Of a stretch of DNA of 38,415 bases, positions 29,242 through 37,718 are shown in pieces. The notes under the pieces were generated by a model, which did no database searches, was not told the DNA's origin, and saw only the letters and a program-made list of their open reading frames with translations. The DNA lies in assembly GCA_014381465.1 (NCBI GenBank), contig JACNLP010000025.1, positions 1 to 38,415 of the forward strand, in the 5' to 3' direction. Source of the stretch: Flavobacteriales bacterium (lineage in GTDB: Bacteria > Bacteroidota > Bacteroidia > Flavobacteriales > BACL11). The position numbers were made by a program, and so were the translations under genes. Each line of letters begins with the position of its first letter. The first letter of the stretch is position 1.

Positions 29242-31338
29242 ATGCATTTTTTAGAAACACCAATTGAATATTTGAAAGGCGTTGGGCCAATGCGAGCAGA
29301 GCTCCTGAAGAAAGAATTACATATTTTTACTTTTTATGATTTATTATACCATTTTCCTTTTCGCTATACCGATAGGAGTGTTATTCATAAAGTTGCTGAT
29401 TTAAATGCCAATATGCCCTATATTCAGTTAAAAGGAAAAATTGTTCGCTTTGAAGAAAAGGGACAAAAAAGAGCAAAACGATTGCTTGCTCATTTTCAAG
29501 ATGAAACGGGAGTAACCCAATTGATTTGGTTTAAAGGAATCAGATGGATAAAAAGAAGCATAAAAATAAATACGGAATATTTAGTTTTTGGAAAGCCATC
29601 TGCTTATCAAAATAAAGTAAATATTGTGCATCCAGAAATGGATTTTTTTGAAAAACAACAATCTGTTTCTTCCTCTTTGCAATCAGTATATCATTCAACA
29701 GAGAAGCTAAGCGGAAAAGGATTAAATAGTAGAGGGATAAGAAAGCTAGTTAAAGCATTACTTCTGCAAATAAATGATAAAATTGATGAAACATTATCCG
29801 ATTCTTTACTTAGTAAATTAAAACTTCCTAAAAGGGAAGAAGCTCTTGTAAATATTCATTTTCCTGCCGATACAAATAAGTTAGAAAGGGCACAAAAAAG
29901 ATTAAAATTTGAAGAACTCTTTTTCTTACAATTTCACCTTTTGAAAATGAAACTAACAAGAACAAAGAAATCCAAGGGATTTGTTCTTGAAAAAGTGGAC
30001 AATCATTTTGATAATTATTTTAAGAATCATTTGAAGTTTGAACTTACAAATGCACAAAAGAAAGTGCTAAAAGAAATTCGAATAGATGTAAAAAAAGGCA
30101 ATCAAATGAATCGGCTTTTACAAGGAGATGTTGGTAGTGGAAAAACATTAGTAGCTCTACTTTCAATGTTAATGTCGGTGGATAATAATTTTCAATCTTG
30201 TATGATGGTTCCAACAGAAATTCTGGCTCAGCAACATTTTAAAAATATTTCAAGTGAGTTAAAAGAATTAGATATAAAAGTAGCAATTTTAACGGGTTCA
30301 AGTAAAATGAAAGAACGAAAGAAACTACATGAGAAATTAGAAAATGGAGAGATTGATATATTAATTGGAACTCATGCACTTTTGGAAGATAAGGTTGTTT
30401 TTAAAAACCTAGCTTTTGTAGTAATAGATGAGCAGCACCGCTTTGGGGTAGCTCAAAGGGCAAAACTCTGGAAGAAAAACATAACTCCCCCACATATTTT
30501 AGTAATGACGGCAACTCCAATTCCTAGAACACTTTCTATGACGCTTTATGGAGATTTAGATGTTTCCATTATTGATGAGTTGCCCCCAGGAAGAAAGGAG
30601 ATAAAAACTCTTTGGCGATCAGATAGTAGCCGATTGAAAGTAAATAAATTCATGCATGAGCAGATTGCTTTAGGTAGGCAAATTTATATTGTATATCCGC
30701 TTATTCAAGAAAGTGAAAAGTTAGACTACAAAGATTTAATGGATGGCTACAAAGCAATTTCAGCAGAATTTCCTATGCCAGATTTTCAAGTGAGTGTTGT
30801 TCACGGACAAATGAAATCAGAAGATAAACAGTATGAAATGAAACGCTTTGTAGAAGGAATAACCAACATAATGGTGGCGACAACTGTTATTGAGGTTGGA
30901 GTGGATGTGCCTAATGCAAGCGTAATGGTCATTGAAAGTGCAGAACGATTCGGACTTTCACAATTACACCAACTCAGAGGGAGAGTTGGTAGAGGGGCAG
31001 AGCAATCTTATTGCATTTTGCTAAGCGGACAAAAAATTAGTAATGAAGGGCGTTTGCGACTGGAAACCATGTCAAAGACCAATGATGGATTCAAAATTGC
31101 AGAAGTAGATTTAAAATTAAGAGGTCCTGGCGATATGATGGGGACAAAACAAAGTGGAATACTTAATTTTAAGATTGCTGACCTTTTAAGAGATGGGAAA
31201 ATATTAGAATTTGCGAGAAAGGAGGCAATTGCTTTATTAAAAGATGATGAAAATTTGGAGAAAGCAGATAATATAAATATTGCAGCTGCATACATGCCTT
31301 ACGCTAAAGAAAGAATGGGGTGGAGTAGAATAAGTTAA
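29242..31338 (+). CDS. recG: ATP-dependent DNA helicase RecG
   Basis: This 698-residue helicase reverses stalled forks and unwinds branched DNA. The N-terminal wedge domain starts with IEYLKGVGPMRAELLKKEL (about 8-26) and contains an OB fold (about 60-145). The superfamily 2 motor has Walker A GDVGSGKT (about 295-302), the DEQHRFGV box (about 396-403), TATPIPRTL, and the late motifs ATTVIEVGVDVPNA and QLRGRVGRG (about 577-585). The TRG region follows with FKIAEVDLKLRGPGDMMGT. Length is normal. It is convergent with the beta-helix gene, 22 bases from its end. Confidence 0.96.
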   Translation: MHFLETPIEYLKGVGPMRAELLKKELHIFTFYDLLYHFPFRYTDRSVIHKVADLNANMPYIQLKGKIVRFEEKGQKRAKRLLAHFQDETGVTQLIWFKGIRWIKRSIKINTEYLVFGKPSAYQNKVNIVHPEMDFFEKQQSVSSSLQSVYHSTEKLSGKGLNSRGIRKLVKALLLQINDKIDETLSDSLLSKLKLPKREEALVNIHFPADTNKLERAQKRLKFEELFFLQFHLLKMKLTRTKKSKGFVLEKVDNHFDNYFKNHLKFELTNAQKKVLKEIRIDVKKGNQMNRLLQGDVGSGKTLVALLSMLMSVDNNFQSCMMVPTEILAQQHFKNISSELKELDIKVAILTGSSKMKERKKLHEKLENGEIDILIGTHALLEDKVVFKNLAFVVIDEQHRFGVAQRAKLWKKNITPPHILVMTATPIPRTLSMTLYGDLDVSIIDELPPGRKEIKTLWRSDSSRLKVNKFMHEQIALGRQIYIVYPLIQESEKLDYKDLMDGYKAISAEFPMPDFQVSVVHGQMKSEDKQYEMKRFVEGITNIMVATTVIEVGVDVPNASVMVIESAERFGLSQLHQLRGRVGRGAEQSYCILLSGQKISNEGRLRLETMSKTNDGFKIAEVDLKLRGPGDMMGTKQSGILNFKIADLLRDGKILEFARKEAIALLKDDENLEKADNINIAAAYMPYAKERMGWSRIS

Positions 31339-31360
31339 TTGTTTTGATGTGAATGTATTA

Positions 31361-32821
31361 TTAGAACTCTCCAATAAACTCATAAGCCCCAATATCAGGA
31401 ATGCTCCTAGAATTTCCTTCAATATCTGTAAAGATAGAAGTGCTTGTTCCAGCATCAATACAAGGCGAACTTTCTGTTAAATGAAAATCTCTTTTTGTTT
31501 TATCCTCAAAATCAGGATTTTCATTTTTAATAATATTAATATAATTTGAGGTATTTGTATTTGTGTTTGGGTCAATTTTAATAAGGCAATGCTCAAAAGT
31601 ATAATTAAAGTTACCAATGCTATTTTCCTGAAATTCAATTTCAGTAGTTAAACTTCCATCAATAATACAATTGATAAAATTGGCTTTTTGTAAATCTCTA
31701 ATATGAGTTATTCCATTTAGATCTTCAAAAAAATTATTTAAAAGAATAGATGGAGTACTTCTAGTATTCAAATTCCAATAATTTGCAAAAGTACAATGAG
31801 TAAATTTGTATTCCCCACCAATATTACAAACCACAGTATATTGGCCACAATTGCTTACAATAGAGTTATTTGCCTCTAAATTTGTTCCTTGTCCCAATAT
31901 GCCAATGGCGGACATATTTTCAATAATACAATTATTTATTGTGGCTGTTGGATTGCTATTTCCTATCGTATCGGCATGAATTCCAATTGTTCCTTCTTTT
32001 ATTATGGCGTAATTAAACTCATTATTAATACTTCCTGGCATTAGCCAAATTCTATCCCATTGCCCAGGAGAATCATCATACCAAGAATCTAATCTGTCCC
32101 CTTGAAAAACCACTTCATTTCCTAAGCTCCCATTTACTTTTATTGTTCCCCCAGAAATTGTTGAGAATGGATTCCCAACAATAATTCCAGAATTTTCATG
32201 TAAATAAACTTTTGTGCCTTCATTTATTGTAAGCTGACAGCCAGGATCTACCATTACATAACCATAAATTACATGTGGCTTATCGTTATTCCAAATCTCA
32301 TTGCAAGCCAATTCATGATACCAAAAGCGCAATGTATCATCTTCATCTACTATTTCTCCAAAAGTATTAGCAGTATGAAAATAAACATCTTGTCCGTAGG
32401 CGACTAAATCCACTTTTTGTACTTTTCCGCCAGTGTTAAACTCCAGATTAGCACTAGTTAGTAAAGGAGAATTTTGATTGCTTGGGTCAATCCTTACTTC
32501 CACAAAAATAAAAATACTATCATTTGCAGGAATCTCTACATCTTTAGCTTCACTTCCAGAAATCCCATCTACATTTATGGCATAAAATTGCATGTCCTCT
32601 CCTGTGATTTTAATATCCGTTTTTACAGCAAAATCATTTTTGTTATATACCTTCAAATGATGGGTGATGGAGCCAACAGTAGTAAAAACTGTATCAAAAA
32701 GTATAGTGTCATTTGAAAAGTGTAAACTAGCTTTTCCTTCTGATAAAATGGCTTCTTTCTTGCAGGAAAATAAGCAAATAAGCAGTAAAATAACGATACT
32801 AAATAGTTTTGTTTTCTTCAT
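31361..32821 (-). CDS. Right-handed beta-helix lipoprotein
   Basis: This 486-residue lipoprotein has a clear lipobox (LFSC, Cys20). The first part (about 30-130) is an Ig-like region with repeated DxxIFVEVRI-type strands. From about 185 to 460 the sequence has short Asn- and Gly-rich beta-strand turns (VNGSLGNEVVFQGDRL, ATINNCIIENMSAIGILGQG) typical of a parallel beta-helix like that of pectate lyase-type folds. It ends DIGAYEFIGEF, a common finish of the choice-of-anchor Q type. No catalytic residues can be identified. It is probably a surface or periplasmic binding protein. A -7 box lies directly before the start. Confidence 0.82.
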   Translation of the reverse strand: MKKTKLFSIVILLLICLFSCKKEAILSEGKASLHFSNDTILFDTVFTTVGSITHHLKVYNKNDFAVKTDIKITGEDMQFYAINVDGISGSEAKDVEIPANDSIFIFVEVRIDPSNQNSPLLTSANLEFNTGGKVQKVDLVAYGQDVYFHTANTFGEIVDEDDTLRFWYHELACNEIWNNDKPHVIYGYVMVDPGCQLTINEGTKVYLHENSGIIVGNPFSTISGGTIKVNGSLGNEVVFQGDRLDSWYDDSPGQWDRIWLMPGSINNEFNYAIIKEGTIGIHADTIGNSNPTATINNCIIENMSAIGILGQGTNLEANNSIVSNCGQYTVVCNIGGEYKFTHCTFANYWNLNTRSTPSILLNNFFEDLNGITHIRDLQKANFINCIIDGSLTTEIEFQENSIGNFNYTFEHCLIKIDPNTNTNTSNYINIIKNENPDFEDKTKRDFHLTESSPCIDAGTSTSIFTDIEGNSRSIPDIGAYEFIGEF

Positions 32822-32826
32822 TTTGG

Positions 32827-32834
32827 CAAAGATA
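32827..32834 (-). promoter_or_regulatory. -7 box of the beta-helix gene
   Basis: The minus strand reads TATCTTTG, an exact TAnnTTTG, five bases before the ATG. A nearly leaderless transcript is expected. Confidence 0.45.
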
Positions 32835-32910
32835 ATTAGTTAATTTAAAATTCATTTGTCTTATCAAACAAAAAATATAATATTTAATTATGTTTTTTAA
32901 GTAAAATTTT

Positions 32911-32918
32911 TAATTTTG
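32911..32918 (+). promoter_or_regulatory. -7 box of rpmE2
   Basis: TAATTTTG is an exact TAnnTTTG, 23 bases before the ATG at 32942. No clear -33 TTG is found. Confidence 0.5.
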
Positions 32919-32941
32919 CAGCCCAAATAATTTTTAAAAAA

Positions 32942-33196
32942 ATGAAAAAAGGAATACACCCAGATAATTACAGATTAGTCGTTTTTAAGGATATGTCAGA
33001 TGATTTTGCTTTTTTAACGCGTTCTTGTGCTCCAGCAAAAGACACTATAAAATGGGAAGATGGGAATGAATATCCACTTATAAAAATGGAAATTTCTTCT
33101 GCTTCACATCCATTTTATACTGGTAAAATGAAACTAGTAGATACAGCTGGTAGAATTGATAAATTTAAAAACAGATACAAGCACCTAAAGAAATAA
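32942..33196 (+). CDS. rpmE2: Ribosomal protein bL31, type B
   Basis: This 84-residue large-subunit protein starts [20 protein letters not shown] and ends [10 protein letters not shown]. It is the zinc-free type B form: the Cys pairs of type A are missing, and only one Cys (in [10 protein letters not shown]) is present. The [20 protein letters not shown] core is typical. In many bacteria type B replaces type A when zinc is scarce, but in Bacteroidota it is commonly the only form. A good terminator follows, then the GlmU-like gene, which is its usual neighbour in the phylum. Confidence 0.96.
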   Translation: MKKGIHPDNYRLVVFKDMSDDFAFLTRSCAPAKDTIKWEDGNEYPLIKMEISSASHPFYTGKMKLVDTAGRIDKFKNRYKHLKK

Positions 33197-33217
33197 GTTG
33201 CTTTTTTGATACTTTTT

Positions 33218-33250
33218 AAAAACCCTGCACAATTTGTGTGGGGTTTTTCT
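33218..33250 (+). terminator. Intrinsic terminator of rpmE2
   Basis: AAAAACCC (33218-33225) pairs with GGGTTTTT (33241-33248), continued inward by two G-T pairs and CACA/TGTG around a short ATT loop. It ends in a T run. Confidence 0.85.
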
Positions 33251-33251
33251 T

Positions 33252-33259
33252 TACATTTG
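33252..33259 (+). promoter_or_regulatory. -7 box of the GlmU-like gene
   Basis: TACATTTG is an exact TAnnTTTG directly after the rpmE2 terminator, 17 bases before the ATG at 33277. Confidence 0.5.
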
Positions 33260-33276
33260 TATTTTATTATTTTTAG

Positions 33277-34434
33277 ATGAATACCATACTTTTTGACTAT
33301 AACAGAGAGGCATTTTTTCCGCTTAGCTTTACTCGCCCAATAGCCGACTTACGAATAGGGATTACTACCATTAAAGAAAAATGGGAGTGTTATTTTGATA
33401 CCGTTAGTGTAAAAACAGAAGATTATTTGGCTTCTAAATTCCCTATGAATATTAGCAGTGAAAACCTCTGGATTAATGCCTGTGTTTTTCCAAATCAAGA
33501 ACTTGTTGATGAGATTAAAGTACTGCAAAAAGGAGAAATTTTAGCAAAAGGCGATATTCCTATTGCTTTTTTTGGTGAGCAATTCGACTTTGAATCTTTA
33601 CCAAAAAAAGAAGTAAGAACTGCTTTTACGCTACTTACTCATATCTGGGAGATTTTCAGTTTAAATGGAGAGGAAATAAAAAATGATTTTGATAGAATTA
33701 CAAAAGGAAGAAAATCGCAAGAGCTAGATGAACTAAGTATAAAAGTAGGCGATTATCCACTTTTTATTGAACAAGGCGCAAAGGTAGAATGTGCTTTTAT
33801 AAATTGCAAGGAAGGTCCTGTTTATATTGGAAAAAATGCAGAAATTATGGAATGCTGCATCATTAGAGGGCCATTTGCAATGGGAGAAGGGGCAGTGCTA
33901 AAAATGGGTGCTAAAATTTATAGTAATACCACTTTGGGTCCTTTTTGCAAAGTAGGAGGTGAGGTAAATAATGTAGTTTTTATGGGCTACTGCAATAAAG
34001 GGCATGATGGATTTTTAGGAAATTCCGTAATTGGGGAATGGTGCAATTTGGGTGCTGATAGCAATAACTCTAATCTTAAAAATAACTATGCAGAGGTTAA
34101 ACTTTGGAATTATGAAACAGAACGCTTCAAAAAGACTGGCTTGCAGTTTTGTGGTTTAATTATGGGCGACCATAGCAAATGTGGCATCAATACCATGTTT
34201 AATACAGGAACTGTAGTTGGGGTAAGTGCGAATATTTTTGGAGCTGGTTTCCCTAGAAATTTTATTCCTTCTTTTTCTTGGGGTGGTGCTTCAGGTTTTT
34301 CTACTTATAATACCGATAAAGCTTTTGAAGTAGCAGAAATTGTGATGCAAAGAAGAAATAAATACTTTGATGATATAGAAAAAAGCATTTTGTCTTATGT
34401 TTTTGAGCTAACTAAAGCTTATAGAAAGGACTAA
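33277..34434 (+). CDS. GlmU-like sugar nucleotidyltransferase/acetyltransferase (alternative Bacteroidota form)
   Basis: This 385-residue protein probably makes UDP-N-acetylglucosamine for cell-wall and lipopolysaccharide synthesis. It starts with TILFDYNREAFFPLSFTRPI, the hallmark of the alternative Bacteroidota GlmU family, in which the usual glycine-rich nucleotidyltransferase loop is absent. From about residue 160 it has left-handed beta-helix hexapeptide repeats (GPVYIGKNAEIMECCIIRGP, then GEGAVLKMGAKIYSNTTLGP and GTVVGVSANIFGAGFPRNF) as in acyltransferases. It sits 80 bases after rpmE2, its typical partner. The assignment rests on family resemblance; substrate details were not tested here. 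Confidence 0.85.
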   Translation: MNTILFDYNREAFFPLSFTRPIADLRIGITTIKEKWECYFDTVSVKTEDYLASKFPMNISSENLWINACVFPNQELVDEIKVLQKGEILAKGDIPIAFFGEQFDFESLPKKEVRTAFTLLTHIWEIFSLNGEEIKNDFDRITKGRKSQELDELSIKVGDYPLFIEQGAKVECAFINCKEGPVYIGKNAEIMECCIIRGPFAMGEGAVLKMGAKIYSNTTLGPFCKVGGEVNNVVFMGYCNKGHDGFLGNSVIGEWCNLGADSNNSNLKNNYAEVKLWNYETERFKKTGLQFCGLIMGDHSKCGINTMFNTGTVVGVSANIFGAGFPRNFIPSFSWGGASGFSTYNTDKAFEVAEIVMQRRNKYFDDIEKSILSYVFELTKAYRKD

Positions 34435-34463
34435 ATTTCTGCCAATTTTGAATAAGATTTCTC

Positions 34464-34479
34464 TGGCACACTCTTTGCA
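34464..34479 (+). promoter_or_regulatory. Sigma-54 type promoter of lon
   Basis: TGGCAC-N5-TTGCA matches the -24/-12 consensus TGGCACGNNNNTTGCW except for A in place of the G after TGGCAC. The GG and GC centres are 12 bases apart as required. The start would fall near 34490, giving a leader of about 47 bases. No TAnnTTTG box is seen in this interval. Confidence 0.7.
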
Positions 34480-34536
34480 ACAGTATATAAATAGTAAATT
34501 AAAGTATTTCACTGACATATTGTCAAAACAAAAATT

Positions 34537-36957
34537 ATGAATAAAGACAAATTAAGATTTAACACTTTATCCTTATCAGAACTTATTGAAGAAGAATCAG
34601 ATTATTTTCCACTTCTAAGTAGGGAAGATGAGGATAAAATAGATAAAGAAAAAACACCCAAAACTCTACCGATTCTACCACTTAGAAATACGGTTCTCTT
34701 TCCAGGAGTTATTATCCCAATTACAATTGGTAGAGATCGCTCTATTAAACTGATTAAAGATACTTATAAAGGAAACAGAACTATTGGCGTTTTGGCACAA
34801 AAAGATCCAAATATTGAAACTCCTAAAAAAGAGGATTTAAACAGAGTAGGAACTGTTGCCCACATACTAAAAATGCTTAGGATGCCAGATGGAAATATAA
34901 CAGCAATTATTCAAGGCAGAAAAAGGTTTGAGATTGAAGAATTTGTGCAAACAGACCCTTATTTTAAGGCGAAAGTAAATCGTTTGAATGAAAAAAAACC
35001 ATTGAATAATGATAAGGAATTTAGTGCTTTGGTTGATTCTGTCAAGGATTTAGCCCTTCAAATAATTGAGGAATCGCCCAATATCCCAACAGAAGCAACA
35101 ATGGCTATCAAAAACATTGAAAGTCCTTCTTTTGTTATCAATTTTGTGGCTTCTAATATGAATATCAGTTTAAATGAAAAGCAAGGATTACTAGAAGAAA
35201 TTGATTTAAAAATTAGAGCCAGTAATTCATTAGAGTTTTTAACCAAAGAATTGCAAATGTTGGAGATGAAAAATGAAATTCAATCCAAAGTTCGGACTGA
35301 TTTAGACAATCAACAAAGAGAGTACTTCCTGCATCAACAAATGAAGGCAATTCAAGAAGAATTAGGTGGAACTGGTTCAGAGCAGGAAATAGAAGAAATG
35401 CGTACAAAGGCACAAAATAAAAAATGGAATAAAGATGTGGCTGAATCTTTTGAAAAAGATTTAAAAAAACTACAAAGAATGAACCCCGGTATGGCTGATT
35501 ATTCTGTACATAGAAGTTATTTGGAACTGCTTTTAGATTTACCTTGGAATGAGTTTTCAAAAGATAAATTTGACTTAAAAAAAGCCAAAAAGATTTTAGA
35601 TAGAGATCATTTTGGATTGGAAAAAGTAAAGGAAAGAATCATTGAATTCTTAGCTGTTTTGAAGCTAAAAGGAGATATGAAATCACCAATACTTTGCCTT
35701 AGTGGTCCTCCAGGAGTTGGAAAAACATCTCTAGGAAAATCGGTAGCAGAAGCTTTGGGTAGAAAATATGTAAGAGTATCTTTAGGAGGATTGCGTGATG
35801 AGGCTGAAATAAGAGGGCATAGAAAAACTTATATTGGTGCTATGCCTGGTAGAATCATCAAATCCATCAAAAAGGCAGAAACTTCCAATCCTGTTTTTGT
35901 TCTTGATGAAATTGATAAGGTAACAAGAGATGCACATGGCGACCCTTCTTCCGCACTTTTGGAGGTGCTCGATCCTGAACAAAACGAAAGTTTCCATGAC
36001 AATTATTTAGAATTGGGCTATGATTTATCAAAAATATTATTTATCGCAACAGCCAATTCTTTAAATACCATTCAGCCAGCATTACTCGATAGAATGGAAA
36101 TTATTGAAATGAGTGGTTATACCGTAGAAGAAAAAGTTTCAATTGCTAAAAAACACCTTCTTCCAAAACAATTAAAAGAGCATGGGCTTAGCAGAAAAGA
36201 TTTGCAACTATCAGATAAAGTGTTAGAGAAAATAGTAGATGGATACACTAGAGAATCAGGTGTTAGAGGTTTGGAAAAAACAATTAGTAAAGTTATTCGA
36301 TTTGCTGCAAAATCCATTGCTATGGAACAAGAATACCAAACGAAAGTAAGCATTTCAGATATAGAAAAAATATTGGGGCCTATTAAATTTGATAGAGATC
36401 AACTTCTAAACAATGATGTAGCAGGGGTTGCAACTGGTTTAGCTTGGACAAGAGTTGGAGGCGATATCCTTTTTATTGAATCAAGTTTGAGCAGGGGAAA
36501 AGGGAATTTAACCATTACTGGAAATCTAGGTAATGTGATGAAAGAATCCGCAACCATTGCTTTAGAATACTTAAAATCTCATGCAAAAGATTACAAATTG
36601 GATGCTGATATTTTTCAAAAGTGGAATGTACATATTCATGTTCCAGAGGGGGCTACTCCAAAAGATGGTCCTTCTGCTGGTATTACCATGTTTTCGGCTT
36701 TGGTTTCTGCTTTTACTGGAAAAAAAGTAAATAATAAATTGGCCATGACGGGCGAAATTACATTAAGAGGAAAAGTACTTCCTGTGGGAGGAATAAAAGA
36801 AAAAATATTAGCTGCCAAACGCTCAGGAATCAAAGAGATTATTTTGTCCAAAAACAACAAAAAAGATATAGGTGAAATTAAAGCATCTTATTTGAAAGGG
36901 CTTAAATTTCATTATGTGAGCAGTATGAAAGAAGTAACTGATATTGCGCTTTTTTAA
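34537..36957 (+). CDS. lon: ATP-dependent protease Lon
   Basis: This 806-residue cytosolic protease destroys damaged and regulatory proteins. The N-terminal substrate-binding LON domain is at about 40-235 ([20 protein letters not shown]). The AAA+ motor has Walker A GPPGVGKT (about 390-397), Walker [10 protein letters not shown] and the sensor-2 region ESGVRGLEK. The C-terminal protease has the catalytic dyad Ser713 in [11 protein letters not shown] and Lys754 in VGGIKEKIL. Length and motifs are those of a normal LonA. The gene stands alone and the upstream 102 bases carry a sigma-54 type promoter instead of the usual box, which points to stress or nitrogen-type control through an enhancer-binding protein encoded elsewhere. 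Confidence 0.96.
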   Translation: MNKDKLRFNTLSLSELIEEESDYFPLLSREDEDKIDKEKTPKTLPILPLRNTVLFPGVIIPITIGRDRSIKLIKDTYKGNRTIGVLAQKDPNIETPKKEDLNRVGTVAHILKMLRMPDGNITAIIQGRKRFEIEEFVQTDPYFKAKVNRLNEKKPLNNDKEFSALVDSVKDLALQIIEESPNIPTEATMAIKNIESPSFVINFVASNMNISLNEKQGLLEEIDLKIRASNSLEFLTKELQMLEMKNEIQSKVRTDLDNQQREYFLHQQMKAIQEELGGTGSEQEIEEMRTKAQNKKWNKDVAESFEKDLKKLQRMNPGMADYSVHRSYLELLLDLPWNEFSKDKFDLKKAKKILDRDHFGLEKVKERIIEFLAVLKLKGDMKSPILCLSGPPGVGKTSLGKSVAEALGRKYVRVSLGGLRDEAEIRGHRKTYIGAMPGRIIKSIKKAETSNPVFVLDEIDKVTRDAHGDPSSALLEVLDPEQNESFHDNYLELGYDLSKILFIATANSLNTIQPALLDRMEIIEMSGYTVEEKVSIAKKHLLPKQLKEHGLSRKDLQLSDKVLEKIVDGYTRESGVRGLEKTISKVIRFAAKSIAMEQEYQTKVSISDIEKILGPIKFDRDQLLNNDVAGVATGLAWTRVGGDILFIESSLSRGKGNLTITGNLGNVMKESATIALEYLKSHAKDYKLDADIFQKWNVHIHVPEGATPKDGPSAGITMFSALVSAFTGKKVNNKLAMTGEITLRGKVLPVGGIKEKILAAKRSGIKEIILSKNNKKDIGEIKASYLKGLKFHYVSSMKEVTDIALF

Positions 36958-36998
36958 ATAAGATATTTTTTTTACAGGAGAGCTTTGGATAAAAAAAT

Positions 36999-37099
36999 AA
37001 GGGTAAGCTACTTATATCGCACCGCTACAACCTATTACCCTTGCTGCATTCCTGCCCTGGGGGAGTTCATAGGGAGCTGGTCGTACAAGACTTACCCTT
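36999..37099 (-). ncRNA. ffs: Signal recognition particle RNA (bacterial small type)
   Basis: The minus strand from 37099 to 36999 folds as one long hairpin: AAGGGTAAG at the 5' end pairs perfectly with CTTACCCTT at the 3' end. The apical part carries CCCAGGGCAGGAATGCAGCA, the conserved GGAA-type tetraloop region that binds Ffh. Length (about 101 nt) fits the small bacterial class. A -7 box lies at 37105-37112 and a T-rich tract (TTATTTTTTT) follows the closing stem. The RNA works with Ffh and FtsY to target nascent membrane proteins. It lies antisense between lon and the DUF4199 gene. Confidence 0.93.
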
Positions 37100-37104
37100 G
37101 GCGG

Positions 37105-37112
37105 CAAAAATA
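37105..37112 (-). promoter_or_regulatory. -7 box of the SRP RNA
   Basis: The minus strand reads TATTTTTG, an exact TAnnTTTG ending five bases before the inferred 5' end at 37099, the expected spacing. Confidence 0.6.
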
Positions 37113-37159
37113 AGATTATTCTTAAAATGCAGTAAGTAATTCTGTAAATCTATTTTGTT

Positions 37160-37167
37160 TATATTTG
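37160..37167 (+). promoter_or_regulatory. -7 box of the DUF4199 gene
   Basis: TATATTTG is an exact TAnnTTTG, 27 bases before the ATG at 37195. It also excludes the upstream in-frame start at 37165. Confidence 0.55.
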
Positions 37168-37194
37168 CCTGTTTTAATTTTAATAAATTTAAGA

Positions 37195-37716
37195 ATGAAT
37201 TCAAGAAAATTTGCAATGAACTATGGTGCTGTTTTAGGGTTGTGCCTTGTTGCTATTGCCTCTGTAATGTGGAGTTTTGGAGTAGATAAAAGTGGCTCAA
37301 TGCTGCCAACAATTTTAAATAATGGATTGATAATTGCTGCTATCTCATATTCAATTATTCAGTTTCGAGATACTGAAAATGAAGGGTTTCTTTCTTATGG
37401 AGATTCCTTAAAGCTAGGAACATCAATTGCTTTTTTCTCTTCTGTGATTTTAGCTTTTTACACTTTTATATTTGTTAGCTATATAGAGCCAAATACTCTA
37501 ACCGAATTAATGCAACAAACAGAGCAAGCTGTTTTAGAATCAAACCCTGAGATTTCTGATGAAGAATTAGATTTAGCTTTAGAGATGACTGCTAAATTTA
37601 TGCAGCCTCATTGGATGCTGATTTTAGGAATGCTAAGTGGAACCTTTATGGGTTTTCTCTATTCATTAGTGATTTCTATTTTCACTAAAAAAGACAATCC
37701 AAACTCAATAGCATAA
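37195..37716 (+). CDS. DUF4199 membrane protein
   Basis: From the ATG at 37195 this is a 173-residue integral membrane protein with four predicted helices: about 8-24 (YGAVLGLCLVAIASVMW), 40-54 (GLIIAAISYSIIQF), 75-98 (GTSIAFFSSVILAFYTFIFV) and 145-165 (LILGMLSGTFMGFLYSLVISI). The EGFLSYGDSLKLGT segment between helices two and three is the family hallmark. A soluble acidic loop rich in Glu lies at about 105-135. The function is unknown. It precedes a family 2 glycosyltransferase by two bases, a frequent pairing in Bacteroidota, which suggests a role in membrane lipid or glycan work. Confidence 0.85.
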   Translation: MNSRKFAMNYGAVLGLCLVAIASVMWSFGVDKSGSMLPTILNNGLIIAAISYSIIQFRDTENEGFLSYGDSLKLGTSIAFFSSVILAFYTFIFVSYIEPNTLTELMQQTEQAVLESNPEISDEELDLALEMTAKFMQPHWMLILGMLSGTFMGFLYSLVISIFTKKDNPNSIA

Positions 37717-37718
37717 TA

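Noticed and set aside
37165-37194. Upstream start for the DUF4199 gene
   Set aside because: It overlaps the -7 box at 37160-37167 and would lie before the expected transcript start. The ATG at 37195 is used.
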